A stretch of 64,000 nt of DNA from Roseburia sp. (GCA_019411365.1 DXQT01000009.1:1-64000), one strand, 5' to 3'; counted from the stretch's first letter, positions 42,217-51,154 are shown. Program-made: numbers and translations. Notes: generated from the sequence alone by a model not told the origin.

Positions 42217-43122
42217 CTATTCAACACTGGCAAAACTATTCGCAGCGATCATCTTTTTCAATTGTGTGGCAGCCTCCTTAAATGGGTGCTTGCTGTCATA
42301 GATCAGACAGATATTCCGGGACGGTATCTTCTCACACAGGGGTATCTCTGACACCTCTCCCCTGTCAATCGCATCCTTTGCCATCGGTTTTGGTATAAAA
42401 GCCAGCCCCAGTCCGCTTCTTACCAGTGGAAGGATCTGATCCGCCGTTGCAGTCTCTGTATCCGGCTCAAAGTCCAGACCATAAGAAGCAAATAACTGCC
42501 TGTAAAACTGAAAGGTCACCGTCTCCTTTCCAAGACAGATGAGCGGATATTGCATAATCTCCTCAAATGTTGTTTGCTTTCCTGCCAGATGCCCGAACTC
42601 TGTTCCACCGATCAGTATTTCCTGATATGGATGAAGCATTGTCATGTGGAGCGGTGCATCCGCTTTTACAGGTGTGGAAACGACTGCAAAATCAACCGTT
42701 CCCCTTCTCACCGCTTCCACCGCCTGCGGTGTGGAATGATTGTAGATCTTCAGCCGGATTCCCGGGTATGTATTGTGAAACTCTTTTAACTTATCCAGAA
42801 GGAACAAATTTAACGCGGTCTCACTGGCTCCGATTGCAATACTCCCATGGGACAGTCCCACACATTCTGCCAGTTCCTCCTCTGCCGTAAAAAGCTGTTC
42901 CATGGCCGCTGCTACATGTGTATACAGCTTTTCCCCTTCCGTAGTCAGAAAAACTCCACGGTTCGTCCGCACCAGAAGCGTACAATGAAGCTGCTGTTCC
43001 AGACAGTTCATTGCCCTTGTCACATTCGGCTGGCTGTTTCCCAACACCCTTGCAGCCCTCGTAAAATTATTGTATTTCGCAACGTAATAAAAAATTTTAT
43101 AATACTCAAAATTCACATCCAT
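42217..43122 (-). CDS. LysR family transcriptional regulator
   Basis: 301 residues. The N-terminal winged HTH (YYKIFYYVAKYNNFTRAARV; NSQPNVTRAMNCLEQQLHCT) is followed by a LysR substrate domain (AIGASETALNLFLLDKLKEF; GLGLAFIPKPMAKDAIDRGE). It diverges from the unknown-ThrE pair across 115 bp, and LysR proteins usually control the divergent neighbour, so amino-acid export may be its target. The inducer is unknown. Confidence 0.88.
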   Translation of the reverse strand: MDVNFEYYKIFYYVAKYNNFTRAARVLGNSQPNVTRAMNCLEQQLHCTLLVRTNRGVFLTTEGEKLYTHVAAAMEQLFTAEEELAECVGLSHGSIAIGASETALNLFLLDKLKEFHNTYPGIRLKIYNHSTPQAVEAVRRGTVDFAVVSTPVKADAPLHMTMLHPYQEILIGGTEFGHLAGKQTTFEEIMQYPLICLGKETVTFQFYRQLFASYGLDFEPDTETATADQILPLVRSGLGLAFIPKPMAKDAIDRGEVSEIPLCEKIPSRNICLIYDSKHPFKEAATQLKKMIAANSFASVE

Positions 43123-43237
43123 AGCTCGCCCTCAATCATATCAAATTATTATTTCTGCTATATCAATTATAGCTTTCACATATTTCTATTTCAATAGTAT
43201 AATTTTAGCGAAAAAAAGAAAAGGAAGCGATTCATTT

Positions 43238-43999
43238 ATGGCAGAAAAAACAATTTTTCCACGTGAAGAAAAAGCAGATGTTTTATTCAACAAAATATTA
43301 AATGATCCATGGGCATGTGAAAAACTCCAGGGGACTTTCTGCAATTCCCTGTTTTGCAATGAGGATAACAATTTTCCATTATCTCCCGCTGAATTTTCCC
43401 AGGCACTTTTTAATGCTTATCACAACAGAGATCTGTCAGCTTTTCTTATGGCAATCTGTCAAAATACATTATTCGATCTGCTCCGGAATTCATTTCTGAT
43501 TCCGTACCGTTTTAACGCAGACGGCAGAACGAATCCGATTATCATGACTGACGAATCGGGCAATTTACTGCCCGGATATAAAACAACCGTACATGAAAAA
43601 GATTACCAGCATTTTTATGATGTCTACTGTGATCTTGACAATAAGAAAAATATTTATTTTGCACAGGCCTACCGTTACCGCCATGCCTATGCTTCTGAAA
43701 AAATGGATATGGAACAGCAGATTCTGGAAAAAAATACCGGTGTACTGATCATCCGCGAGCTGCCCGACACTGTCAAGCTGAAAGAGACAGAGGCAGAAGC
43801 TTATTCTGCTGTCTGGGATCTTATGATCAAACTGGAGAAAAGTCTTCCTATGGCGTACATTTTCTATGGGCAGGATTCTCTGGTAGAGGAAAACACCCGC
43901 TATGATGAGATTGGTATTTTTCTACCGGATTCGCTGTTTTTGAAGAATCTGGAACGACATGTAAAAAAAGCAGAGGCGATCATTTATGCAGAAGAATAA
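43238..43999 (+). CDS. Unknown protein coupled to a ThrE-type exporter
   Basis: 253 residues, soluble, no signal peptide or membrane helix. LFCNEDNNFPLSPAEFSQAL, LRNSFLIPYRFNADGRTNPI and GVLIIRELPDTVKLKETEAE are notable, but I do not recognise the family; the middle (IPYRF...IIMTDESGNLLPGYKT) faintly recalls SseB-like domains. AAGGAAGCG lies upstream of the ATG. Its last 14 bases overlap the exporter gene, so the two are likely functionally linked. Confidence 0.7.
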   Translation: MAEKTIFPREEKADVLFNKILNDPWACEKLQGTFCNSLFCNEDNNFPLSPAEFSQALFNAYHNRDLSAFLMAICQNTLFDLLRNSFLIPYRFNADGRTNPIIMTDESGNLLPGYKTTVHEKDYQHFYDVYCDLDNKKNIYFAQAYRYRHAYASEKMDMEQQILEKNTGVLIIRELPDTVKLKETEAEAYSAVWDLMIKLEKSLPMAYIFYGQDSLVEENTRYDEIGIFLPDSLFLKNLERHVKKAEAIIYAEE

Positions 44000-45326
44000 T
44001 TATATGGATATCATGGAAAAAAATCATATGGAAATCCCCTGGCACGATTACACGGAAAACGACAGCAATGTTCTGATCAATAAAGCAGGGCTGATTGAGA
44101 AGGCTTCTGTTATCGGAAGAGTCGGATTGATCATGCTCTCCTGTGGAACCGGAGCATGGCGTGTCCGCACTTCCATGAACCGTCTTGCAAAGGAATTGGG
44201 TGTCACCTGCACCGTGGATGTCGGACTTATGTCCATCGAATTTAACTGTTTTGACGGAAAAGAATGTGTCTCACAATCCTTAAGCATTGCCAATACAGGT
44301 GTCAATACCTCAAAGCTTTACCGTATGGAACAGTTTGTTGACAATTTTCCAAAACAGGAAGCCCATCTGACAGGTGAAGAGATTCACAGACGTCTGGATG
44401 AAATCGAGTCTATTCACACACTCTACTCCCCTGCCAAACTTGGTCTCGCCGCTGCACTCGCATGTTGTGCTTTCACGTTCCTGCTGGGTGGTGGTCCGAT
44501 TGAAATGGTTCTCGCCTTTATCGCAGCCGGTATTGGAAATGTGATCCGCACCAAACTGATCAAACACCATTATACGTTATTTTTAAATATTGCAGTATCA
44601 ATCTCTGCCGCCTGTCTGACTTATACCGTATGTCTGCATCTGGCAGAAATGTTATTCCATATTCCGTCCTTCCACGAGGCAGGATATATCTGTTCCATGC
44701 TGTTTATCATACCAGGATTTCCATTCATCACAAGTGGAATCGACCTTGCCAAGCTTGATTTGAGATCCGGACTGGAACGCCTCACTTATTCCGTGATCAT
44801 CGTGCTGGTCGCTACCATGTTTGCATGGATCATGGCATTGCTCTTAAAATTGCAGCCACAGGATTTTTCCTCATTATCCATCGATCCTGTCCTTCATCTG
44901 TTACTGCGGTTGATCACAAGTTTTTGCGGTGTATTCGGATTCTCTATTATGTTCAACAGTTCGATCCCGATGGCAGCCACGGCTGCCTTTATCGGTGCCA
45001 TCGCAAATACATTGCGTCTGGAACTGGTCAACTTTACGGCTACACCTGCCGCTGTCGCCGCTTTTATAGGCGCATTAACCGCCGGACTTCTGGCTTCCAT
45101 CATAAAAAAATGGAACGGTTATCCACGTATTTCACTAACCGTTCCATCCATTGTTATTATGGTTCCAGGACTTTACCTTTATCGTGCAATTTATAATTTC
45201 GGGATCATGTCACTGACAGAAGCTGTCTCCTGGTTTGCTGCTGCGATCATGATCATCATTGCGCTTCCGCTTGGTCTGATTTTTGCAAGAATCCTGACAG
45301 ACCGCACGTTCCGCTATTGCACCTGA
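43986..45326 (+). CDS. Threonine/serine exporter family protein (ThrE-like)
   Basis: 446 residues. A cytosolic N-terminal part (SCGTGAWRVRTSMNRLAKEL; TSKLYRMEQFVDNFPKQEAH) is followed by about ten membrane helices: residues about 30-270 are the ThrE domain (PF06738) with IIPGFPFITSGIDLAKLDLR, and about 300-440 the ThrE_2 domain (PF12821). Both halves are joined here, as in Corynebacterium ThrE; many Firmicutes split them into two genes. Several in-frame ATG codons within the first 15 residues make the exact start uncertain. Confidence 0.88.
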   Translation: MQKNNYMDIMEKNHMEIPWHDYTENDSNVLINKAGLIEKASVIGRVGLIMLSCGTGAWRVRTSMNRLAKELGVTCTVDVGLMSIEFNCFDGKECVSQSLSIANTGVNTSKLYRMEQFVDNFPKQEAHLTGEEIHRRLDEIESIHTLYSPAKLGLAAALACCAFTFLLGGGPIEMVLAFIAAGIGNVIRTKLIKHHYTLFLNIAVSISAACLTYTVCLHLAEMLFHIPSFHEAGYICSMLFIIPGFPFITSGIDLAKLDLRSGLERLTYSVIIVLVATMFAWIMALLLKLQPQDFSSLSIDPVLHLLLRLITSFCGVFGFSIMFNSSIPMAATAAFIGAIANTLRLELVNFTATPAAVAAFIGALTAGLLASIIKKWNGYPRISLTVPSIVIMVPGLYLYRAIYNFGIMSLTEAVSWFAAAIMIIIALPLGLIFARILTDRTFRYCT

Positions 45327-45345
45327 TGTAAATTTTTTCTTTCCA

Positions 45346-45624
45346 TTAACAAACTTTTTCTAAGATCTCATTTAAGGCATTGCCACTGCTGGAATGACTT
45401 CTTACCACTTCGGCTTTGCTGCGCTCCGCCTCCGCTACCGCACATTTTACCATCTTGTGGGAAACTGTATTGGTAAACAGGATAATCAGATCCGGTGACC
45501 CAATCTGGCTGCTTAACTTTGCCGGCATCTGGGTAAATACTTTTGCCTTACATTTATGCTCCTTACAAATCTTTTTATACTGACACACCATACGGTCATG
45601 TCCTCCAATAATGACTACGCTCAT
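45346..45624 (-). CDS. DUF2325 domain protein
   Basis: 92 residues. MSVVIIGGHDRMVCQYKKIC is the DUF2325 opening (PF10087), LIILFTNTVSHKMVKCAVAE the middle, and RSHSSSGNALNEILEKV the end. It is a small Rossmann-like domain whose function is unknown. It lies 31 bp after the flavodoxin gene on the same strand. Confidence 0.85.
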   Translation of the reverse strand: MSVVIIGGHDRMVCQYKKICKEHKCKAKVFTQMPAKLSSQIGSPDLIILFTNTVSHKMVKCAVAEAERSKAEVVRSHSSSGNALNEILEKVC

Positions 45625-45655
45625 AAATTATCCTTTCGTTATAATGCTTACCTTA

Positions 45656-46087
45656 TTATAATGCTGCGAGCTGTTTTCCAAGGTCTTTACATGCATCTAA
45701 GGCAGCATCGTCCGGTGCTTCCTGACAGATCACGCCCTCTCCGTTCACAACGGTTGCTCCGGCTGCTGTCATACGGTCTACCCAGTCACGCATCCACTGT
45801 CCATCGCCCCATCCATAAGAGCCAAACAAAGCGATTGTCTTACCTGCTGCAAATCCTTCCACATCGCATACAAATGGTTCCATCTCGCCTTCTTCGAGCA
45901 CTTCTGCTCCCATTGCAGGACAGCCCATTGCGAAACCTTTTGCAGCTTTTAAATCATCTAAGGATGCACTTGCAACATCAACAACCACTGCTTCTTTTCC
46001 TGCTGCCGTTACACCCTCTGCAACTGCGTTTGCCATACTCTCTGTGTTTCCTGACTGTGACCAGAATACGATTGTTACTTTATCCAT
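45656..46087 (-). CDS. Flavodoxin
   Basis: 143 residues from ATG 46087 after GGAGG. VTIVFWSQSGNTESMANAVA contains the FMN phosphate loop (S-x-S-G-N-T-E), and ALFGSYGWGDGQWMRDWVDR the second FMN loop with its tryptophan or tyrosine stacking residues. Flavodoxins replace ferredoxin under iron shortage. A GTTAG-N6-CTAAC operator lies at 46171-46186 upstream. Confidence 0.92.
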   Translation of the reverse strand: MDKVTIVFWSQSGNTESMANAVAEGVTAAGKEAVVVDVASASLDDLKAAKGFAMGCPAMGAEVLEEGEMEPFVCDVEGFAAGKTIALFGSYGWGDGQWMRDWVDRMTAAGATVVNGEGVICQEAPDDAALDACKDLGKQLAAL

Positions 46088-46170
46088 GATTCTTTCCTCC
46101 ATACTATCTGCAGTTTTATGTTTTTATTTTTTCACATTCCTGCATTTTCTATTCTTTATCAGTTTATGAA

Positions 46171-46186
46171 GTTAGTACACGCTAAC
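46171..46186. promoter_or_regulatory. GTTAG-N6-CTAAC operator upstream of the flavodoxin gene
   Basis: The sequence GTTAGTACACGCTAAC is a perfect 5-bp palindrome with a 6-base centre, 84 bp upstream of the flavodoxin ATG and just behind the DUF3793 stop. The same format occurs at 46812-46827. A metal-responsive repressor of the DtxR or Fur type is the likely ligand. Confidence 0.55.
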
Positions 46187-46199
46187 CTATAAATAAAAA

Positions 46200-46790
46200 T
46201 TAAGCATAACAGGCAGCCATCTCGCTCACACTGCGTCCACTTGCAAGCAGCTGTATCAAAACTTTTCTTGCCTCTTCATATCTGTTAAACAAAGCCTTCT
46301 TCTCCTCTACATGTCCGTACACTTTCCAGTAGCCGGCATACAGATAATTGTGACCTTTGTTCTCAATGAATCCCTCCACATCTTCCACAGGATAACCGAG
46401 CAATAATCCCATCTCATGTGGAAATTCTGCAATCTGCTCCATACAGTCTGCATAGCGTTTCTGAAAACGGCTTAAAACATCGCTTAAATCCAGGCTTTCG
46501 TATCCAAAATTCTTCATCGACTGACAGACTCTATCCTGCATCAGGTACGCTTTCAACACATCCTCGCGGTACACTAAAAAGGTTGCTTTATCTTCGCTTT
46601 CCAACAGCAGATAATAGGAAATACCGGAACGTTCCAACACCTGTTTCATCTGTGGTGCAAGTTTTTTCTCCACATTCAGCAAATTAGAAACCTTCATGCC
46701 GGAGATCATCGGTGCACACTGTACGACCAGATGTGTCTCAATTCTTTCTCTGTCTAATCTTGTGATCATCTCATATACTTCCTGACTCAC
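46200..46790 (-). CDS. DUF3793 family protein
   Basis: 196 residues. HLVVQCAPMISGMKVSNLLN, YLLLESEDKATFLVYREDVL and FPHEMGLLLGYPVEDVEGFI (with the end RSVSEMAACYA) match DUF3793 (PF12672), a clostridial family of unknown function usually encoded with flavodoxin or near iron and redox genes, as here. AAAGGAGAGC precedes the ATG. Its promoter carries an operator identical in format to that of the flavodoxin gene. Confidence 0.85.
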   Translation of the reverse strand: MSQEVYEMITRLDRERIETHLVVQCAPMISGMKVSNLLNVEKKLAPQMKQVLERSGISYYLLLESEDKATFLVYREDVLKAYLMQDRVCQSMKNFGYESLDLSDVLSRFQKRYADCMEQIAEFPHEMGLLLGYPVEDVEGFIENKGHNYLYAGYWKVYGHVEEKKALFNRYEEARKVLIQLLASGRSVSEMAACYA

Positions 46791-46811
46791 TTTGCTCTCC
46801 TTTGCTTTTCG

Positions 46812-46866
46812 GTTAGTTATATCTAACTTATAGGCATATATTACACAAAAAAAGAAAACGTGTCAA
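46812..46866 (-). promoter_or_regulatory. DUF3793 promoter with GTTAG-N6-CTAAC operator
   Basis: Minus strand: -35 TTGACA (46866-46861), 17-bp spacer, -10 TAATAT (46843-46838), then the palindrome GTTAGATATAACTAAC (46827-46812) placed over the probable transcription start. A bound repressor would block initiation. Confidence 0.75.
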
Positions 46867-46886
46867 CACTGTTATTGAAACGTTTT
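46846..46886 (-). terminator. Probable terminator following the MATE gene
   Basis: On the minus strand GAAAACG (46886-46880) pairs with CGTTTTC (46859-46853), followed by TTTTTTTGTG. It begins 13 bases after the MATE stop. The T-run overlaps the DUF3793 promoter spacer. Confidence 0.6.
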
Positions 46887-46898
46887 CTCGTTAAGCTT

Positions 46899-48245
46899 CT
46901 ATCTCAATTCCTTCCTGCACAAAAATGCGCAGATCAAAACAAAAATACAGCAGACCACCCATGTGACCGGTTCGCAAAGGCACACTGCAAAATACCCATA
47001 TGCCGGCACGACCCAGATAGCAAAAATCACCTTTCCTATCAATTCCAGACTGCTGCACACAAGCGGCATCATCAAATGATTCATTCCCTGCAGCATATTT
47101 CTCAAAATAATAATCACTGCCATCGTAGGAATCAACGGGAAACTGATCCTGAGATATAATGCAGTATTATAAATAACATCCGCATTACTGCTTCCTGTTA
47201 CCAGTCTGACGGCATCTTCCACGAAGAAAGTCACAAAAACCATGGAAAAAATCCACCAGACCGCAAAAAGAAAGAATGCTGACCATACTCCTTTTTTGAT
47301 TCTGTTTCGATTTCCGCCACCCATGTTCTGGCTCGTATAAGTTGCAACACTCGTTCCAAGCGCAAGTCCCGGCGTATGGAAAAGTTCCGCCAGCCTTCTT
47401 GCGCCTACCTGCGCCGTAATATACAGGTTTCCGAGTGCGTTAATACTACCCTGTAAAATAACACTTCCAATATTATAAATTGCACTCATCAAAGCCATGC
47501 TAAACCCCGCGACAACCATTTCAAGCACAAATTTTTTCTCCACCTGATAATCTTTTCCTTTAAAATGAAGCAGTGGATAATTGCGCCAGATAAGTATGAA
47601 TGCCAGAAATGCACTTACCCCCTGTGATAAAACCGTTGCAAACGCTGCACCTCCGATTCCCATCGCCAGTGGTGCCATAAACGCATAATCCAATGAAATA
47701 TTCAAAACGCTGCTGAACAGCAAAAACAAAAGGGGTGTCATACTGTTTCCAACCGCCTGAAGCATAGCTGCTTCCATATTATACGCCATCGTAAATGGTA
47801 TTCCGATCAGTATGATCGTAAGATATTCCATCGCACCTGCCATCGTCTCTTCCGGAACCTGCAAAAGGATCAGCAGCGGTTCTTTACACAACAGAAAAAT
47901 GGACATTAATACAATGGATACCGACATGGAAATTGTTACCATCCAGCAGGAGACATGCTTCATTTTTTGCTCATCCCCTGCTCCAAAGCTGCGGCTTAAA
48001 GACAACGCCAGTCCATTGTTCATTCCAAATGCAAAATTCGTGATAAGTCCATATAGCGCCGAAACTGCTCCAATCTGTGCGAGTGCGTGATCTCCCAGAA
48101 CATGTCCGGCAATTGCAGTATCCGCCAGATTATAAAACTGCTGTAGCAGATTTCCAAAAAACAGTGGCAGCGCAAATTTTAATACAAGCCGGAACGGATT
48201 TCCCCTTGTCATATCCAGCACACGGCTTTTTTCATTTGTTTCCAT
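46899..48245 (-). CDS. MATE family efflux transporter
   Basis: 448 residues, twelve predicted membrane helices in two similar halves. FRLVLKFALPLFFGNLLQQF is the classic MATE opening, followed by NLADTAIAGHVLGDHALAQI and FGMNNGLALSLSRSFGAGDE; the second half repeats it (VLQGSINALGNLYITAQVGA; GTSVATYTSQNMGGGNRNRI). It exports drugs or metabolites in exchange for Na+ or H+; the substrate is unknown. A DUF-type small gene lies 16 bp upstream on the same strand. Confidence 0.9.
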   Translation of the reverse strand: METNEKSRVLDMTRGNPFRLVLKFALPLFFGNLLQQFYNLADTAIAGHVLGDHALAQIGAVSALYGLITNFAFGMNNGLALSLSRSFGAGDEQKMKHVSCWMVTISMSVSIVLMSIFLLCKEPLLILLQVPEETMAGAMEYLTIILIGIPFTMAYNMEAAMLQAVGNSMTPLLFLLFSSVLNISLDYAFMAPLAMGIGGAAFATVLSQGVSAFLAFILIWRNYPLLHFKGKDYQVEKKFVLEMVVAGFSMALMSAIYNIGSVILQGSINALGNLYITAQVGARRLAELFHTPGLALGTSVATYTSQNMGGGNRNRIKKGVWSAFFLFAVWWIFSMVFVTFFVEDAVRLVTGSSNADVIYNTALYLRISFPLIPTMAVIIILRNMLQGMNHLMMPLVCSSLELIGKVIFAIWVVPAYGYFAVCLCEPVTWVVCCIFVLICAFLCRKELR

Positions 48246-48261
48246 CGTAATCCCCGCTCCT

Positions 48262-48711
48262 TTAATCTTTACTCAGAAACCGGTCCCACTCTTCGGCATC
48301 TGCGCTTCCGCTTACTTTAATCATGAAAGTATGGTCTTCCGTATCAATGGATACCGTATAGACACCTTTCTCCTGCTCAATGGAATAGATTTCACATCCT
48401 TCCAGTTCCTTTAATTTTGCTGCCTGATCTTCTGCCGCAATCAGTATATCCTCTTTCTTTTCTTTCAGATTACCGTCTGCGTCATAAACTTTATAGCCTT
48501 CCTCGACAAATGCCGTAATCTCCGGCTCACGGATTTTCAGTTTCAGTTCATTTGCACGCATTTCGCGGATATCACGATTGCACGAATTTTGTGGTAAAAT
48601 CGTCACATTGTCCAATATCATTTCAAAGATCCCATTGACTGCGCAGGTTTCTGCAATGTATGCGCCCTCAAATCTGAAGTTTTGTAATTCATTTTCAGTA
48701 TAGTATTTCAT
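48262..48711 (-). CDS. Conserved hypothetical protein
   Basis: 149 residues, soluble, acidic. It starts MKYYTENELQNFRFEGAYIA and contains GCEIYSIEQEKGVYTVSIDT and HTFMIKVSGSADAEEWDRFL. I do not recognise the family; subtilase-like or transport roles are not supported. A decayed piece of a second copy (CEIYSI...VYTIS) survives at 49873-49933. It is 16 bp before the MATE gene on the same strand. Confidence 0.7.
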   Translation of the reverse strand: MKYYTENELQNFRFEGAYIAETCAVNGIFEMILDNVTILPQNSCNRDIREMRANELKLKIREPEITAFVEEGYKVYDADGNLKEKKEDILIAAEDQAAKLKELEGCEIYSIEQEKGVYTVSIDTEDHTFMIKVSGSADAEEWDRFLSKD

Positions 48712-48777
48712 TTGTTTTCTCCTGTCATTGATATCATATCTGTAAATTCATTCATCTACTTTACTTTTTCTGACCGT

Positions 48778-49597
48778 CTACTCCTGCAGCTTTTTCACTT
48801 CATCTAACGAAAGTCCTGAAATAGCTGCAATCTTTTCAGATGTGAATTCCTTTAAAGCAAGCATACGCTTTGCTGTTTCAAAAGCTGCCTGATTTTTGCC
48901 TTCTGCCAGTCCAGCTTCATGTCCAATCTCACGACCAGCCTCAAACTCTGCCTTTCTCAACTTCTTCTCTTCCAATTCTTTATCATACTCAAAAATGCTC
49001 ATATTAATAACCTCACTCCGGTTTCGGATAAGGAATTCTGTCAGGATTCCTTCCCGGATACATTCGTTTACAGCACGTTCCACTGCCTGGTTCAATTGCA
49101 TGTATGCCGCATAGTGACGTACTTTGGCAACATACTGTGCATATTCTTTTAACATACTGCAATGCTGCATCAACTCTGCATTGTGTCCTTCATTGACATT
49201 GAAAACCGTAACAACCAATTCAAGTTTTGGCTCGCCTGACAAATGCTCAAATGCCGAGGAAAGCCGAAGTTCTGTGCAATCAGCAATTCCCATCGAACCA
49301 TTATAAAATTCAATAAAATTGGGGGCAGGAATTTTCTGTAAGGTGGAAGAGAACAGTGATTTCAAATGCCAGATCATTTTTCATACCCATATATATGGCA
49401 TTCTCTAATGTAACAATTTCCAACTCTTCCGGATTTCTATAATCCGTCTGATTCACTGCGTTATAAAGCGATAACAGATTTTTCCTGTCAGAAAACAGCA
49501 TCCGAAAGACAGTGTCTTTATAATTTCGGTTTGCCTTTGGTTCTTTGACTGTAAAACTCCTTTTTGTCCTGTTCCGGTTTCTTTTGCATTTTGCCAT
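48778..49597 (-). pseudogene. Rpn-type recombination-promoting nuclease/putative transposase, broken
   Basis: The real start is ATG 49597 (MAKCKRNRNRTK; AGGAGG site). The first frame covers the N-terminus (KDTVFRMLFSDRKNLLSLYN; VTLENAIYMGMKNDLAF) and then runs into a stop near 49310. The rest of the family sequence continues in another frame from about 49377 (LFSSTLQKIPAPNFIEFYNG; EYAQYVAKVRHYAAYMQLNQ). About 45 residues between the two parts, including the expected PD-(D/E)xK glutamate-x-glutamine, are absent. A deletion with frameshift at about 49360-49377 destroyed the nuclease core. Confidence 0.8.
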
Positions 49598-49872
49598 AAA
49601 TCGTTTCCTCCTGATCTTGGTGGGACAGTTCATAATAAACACTGTCCTAACAGGAGAGTAACAGATACTATCTCTAAATTCGTTCGTCTCCTGCTTTTCA
49701 ATTGTTGATGGGTAACAAAAAGCATAGATACGAATGAAACACACAGATTATTTGGGAAACTAATCTGTAGTTCTTAGAATATAGATGACAAAATTGTCAT
49801 GAAGATTTTGTAAAATATGCTTTGTTTGATTATAGCACAAAAGCAGAAGCAGAAGCAAGAAAATACTTCTAC

Positions 49873-49933
49873 CTTCTGTACCAACTGAGATTGTATAGAC
49901 GCTATTCTCACAGTCTATAGAATAAATTTCACA
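49873..49933 (-). pseudogene. Fragment similar to the gene at 48262-48711
   Basis: Read on the minus strand, 49933-49873 gives CEIYSIDCENSVYTISVGTE, against CEIYSIEQEKGVYTVSIDTE inside the conserved hypothetical gene 1.5 kb away. There is no start codon and no further match on either side. It is a remnant of a duplicate, separated from the parent by the broken Rpn-type gene. Confidence 0.6.
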
Positions 49934-49934
49934 G

Positions 49935-49970
49935 CACAGGTCGTAGAATCTACCTCTACGACCGCCTGTG
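49935..49970 (-). terminator. Strong hairpin at the end of nadA
   Basis: CACAGG/CCTGTG and GGTCGTAG/CTACGACC form a near-perfect stem with a 9-base loop immediately after the nadA stop. A T-run is missing, so it may stabilise the mRNA end or act as a weak terminator. Confidence 0.5.
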
Positions 49971-50885
49971 TTAATTTAATTCGAGCATTCTGTCAATACA
50001 GCGTTTTGCTCCCTTACTTACTTCCTCAGGTAAAATAATTTCTTCACCTGCAAGGCCTTTCAGACAATTATATACATCTACTAAAGTTGTAAGTTTCATA
50101 TTGTGGCATACACAATCCTTGGAAAGTGGATAAAACAGCTTATCCGGACACTCATACTGTAAATGGGAAACTATGCTGTTTTCTGTTCCAATGATAAATT
50201 CCTTATCTGTACTCTTCTTCGCATAGGACATAATTCCAGTTGTGCTTCCTATGTAGTCTGCATTCTTGGTTACTGCAGCGGCACATTCCGGATGGACAAG
50301 AAGCTTCGCATTTGGATGTGCTTTCTTTGCTTTTGCCACATCTGCTTTGCCCATTCTAAGATGAGTTGGGCAACCACCCTTGATAAATTTAAAAGTTTTC
50401 TCAGGAATCTGTTCTGCTACCCATGCTCCGAGGTTACAGTCCGGAATAAAAAGAATCTTGTCGTTCTCCAGCTTCTTAACAATAGATACTGCTGATGCAG
50501 ATGTAACACATACGTCACACAATGTCTTCAATTCAGAAGTTGTATTAATATAAGCTACTACTGTATAATCCGGATACTGTTTTTTTAATTCTTTCAATTC
50601 TTCCACAGAAAGCTGTTCTGCCATAGGACATCCTGCTTCACCGCTGGAAAGAAGTACTTTCTTGTCTGGTGAGAGAACCTTCACGGTTTCTGCCATAAAA
50701 CGGACTCCGCACATAAGGATCGTCTGCTCCTGTGTTTTGGCAGCCTGCTGGCTCAATGCAAAGGAATCTCCCATATAATCCGCAACTTCTAATATCTCAT
50801 GGTTTTGATAGGCATGTGCCAGAATACATACTTCTTTTTCTTTTTTTAATCTAAGGATCTCGTCCTGAATTTCTCTTGTCGTCAT
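49971..50885 (-). CDS. nadA: Quinolinate synthase
   Basis: 304 residues from ATG 50885 (AGAGGGAAAG). The three cysteine ligands of the 4Fe-4S cluster are visible in the right order: an early one in LMCGVRFMAETVKVLSPDK, a second in LLVHPECAAAVTKNADYIG-type sequence, and a third in PLSKDCVCHNMKLTTLVDVY. HAYQNHEILEVADYMGDSFA is the family start. It condenses iminoaspartate with dihydroxyacetone phosphate. It is transcribed away from nadB. Confidence 0.93.
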   Translation of the reverse strand: MTTREIQDEILRLKKEKEVCILAHAYQNHEILEVADYMGDSFALSQQAAKTQEQTILMCGVRFMAETVKVLSPDKKVLLSSGEAGCPMAEQLSVEELKELKKQYPDYTVVAYINTTSELKTLCDVCVTSASAVSIVKKLENDKILFIPDCNLGAWVAEQIPEKTFKFIKGGCPTHLRMGKADVAKAKKAHPNAKLLVHPECAAAVTKNADYIGSTTGIMSYAKKSTDKEFIIGTENSIVSHLQYECPDKLFYPLSKDCVCHNMKLTTLVDVYNCLKGLAGEEIILPEEVSKGAKRCIDRMLELN

Positions 50886-51019
50886 CTTTCCCTCTTTTAT
50901 CACAGAAAGGCTTTCTTCTTCCGGTATTCGTTCTGTCTTAATGTGATCTCATTTTTAATTTGTTTTCCAAACGACAGTATCAATACCGGATCTCACTGCC
51001 TTTTGCTCACTTTAGTAAA

Positions 51020-51098
51020 AGTATACGATTTGAAATATACACTGTCAACACAAAAAATTTACAGGTGTCTTGTCAGTTGTAAAATTAAGTGTTATACT
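51020..51098. promoter_or_regulatory. Divergent nadA / nadB promoters with NiaR-like operator
   Basis: nadA (minus): -35 TTGACA (51048-51043), 17-bp spacer, -10 TATACT (51025-51020). nadB (plus): -35 TTGTCA (51070-51075), 17-bp spacer, -10 TATACT (51093-51098). Between and over them is an imperfect palindrome, 51058-51083, TTTACAGGTGTC-TT-GTCAGTTGTAAA, which covers the nadB -35. NiaR encoded downstream is the expected repressor in the presence of nicotinate or NAD. Confidence 0.85.
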
Positions 51099-51154
51099 TG
51101 GAGCAATCTGTAAAAAAACACTATTTTATTAACATAAAAGAATAGGAAAAGAAT

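Noticed and set aside
45556..46089. 177-codon plus-strand ORF over the flavodoxin gene
   Set aside because: It is antisense to a clear flavodoxin, rich in Leu/His/Pro of a shadow frame, and has no family likeness.
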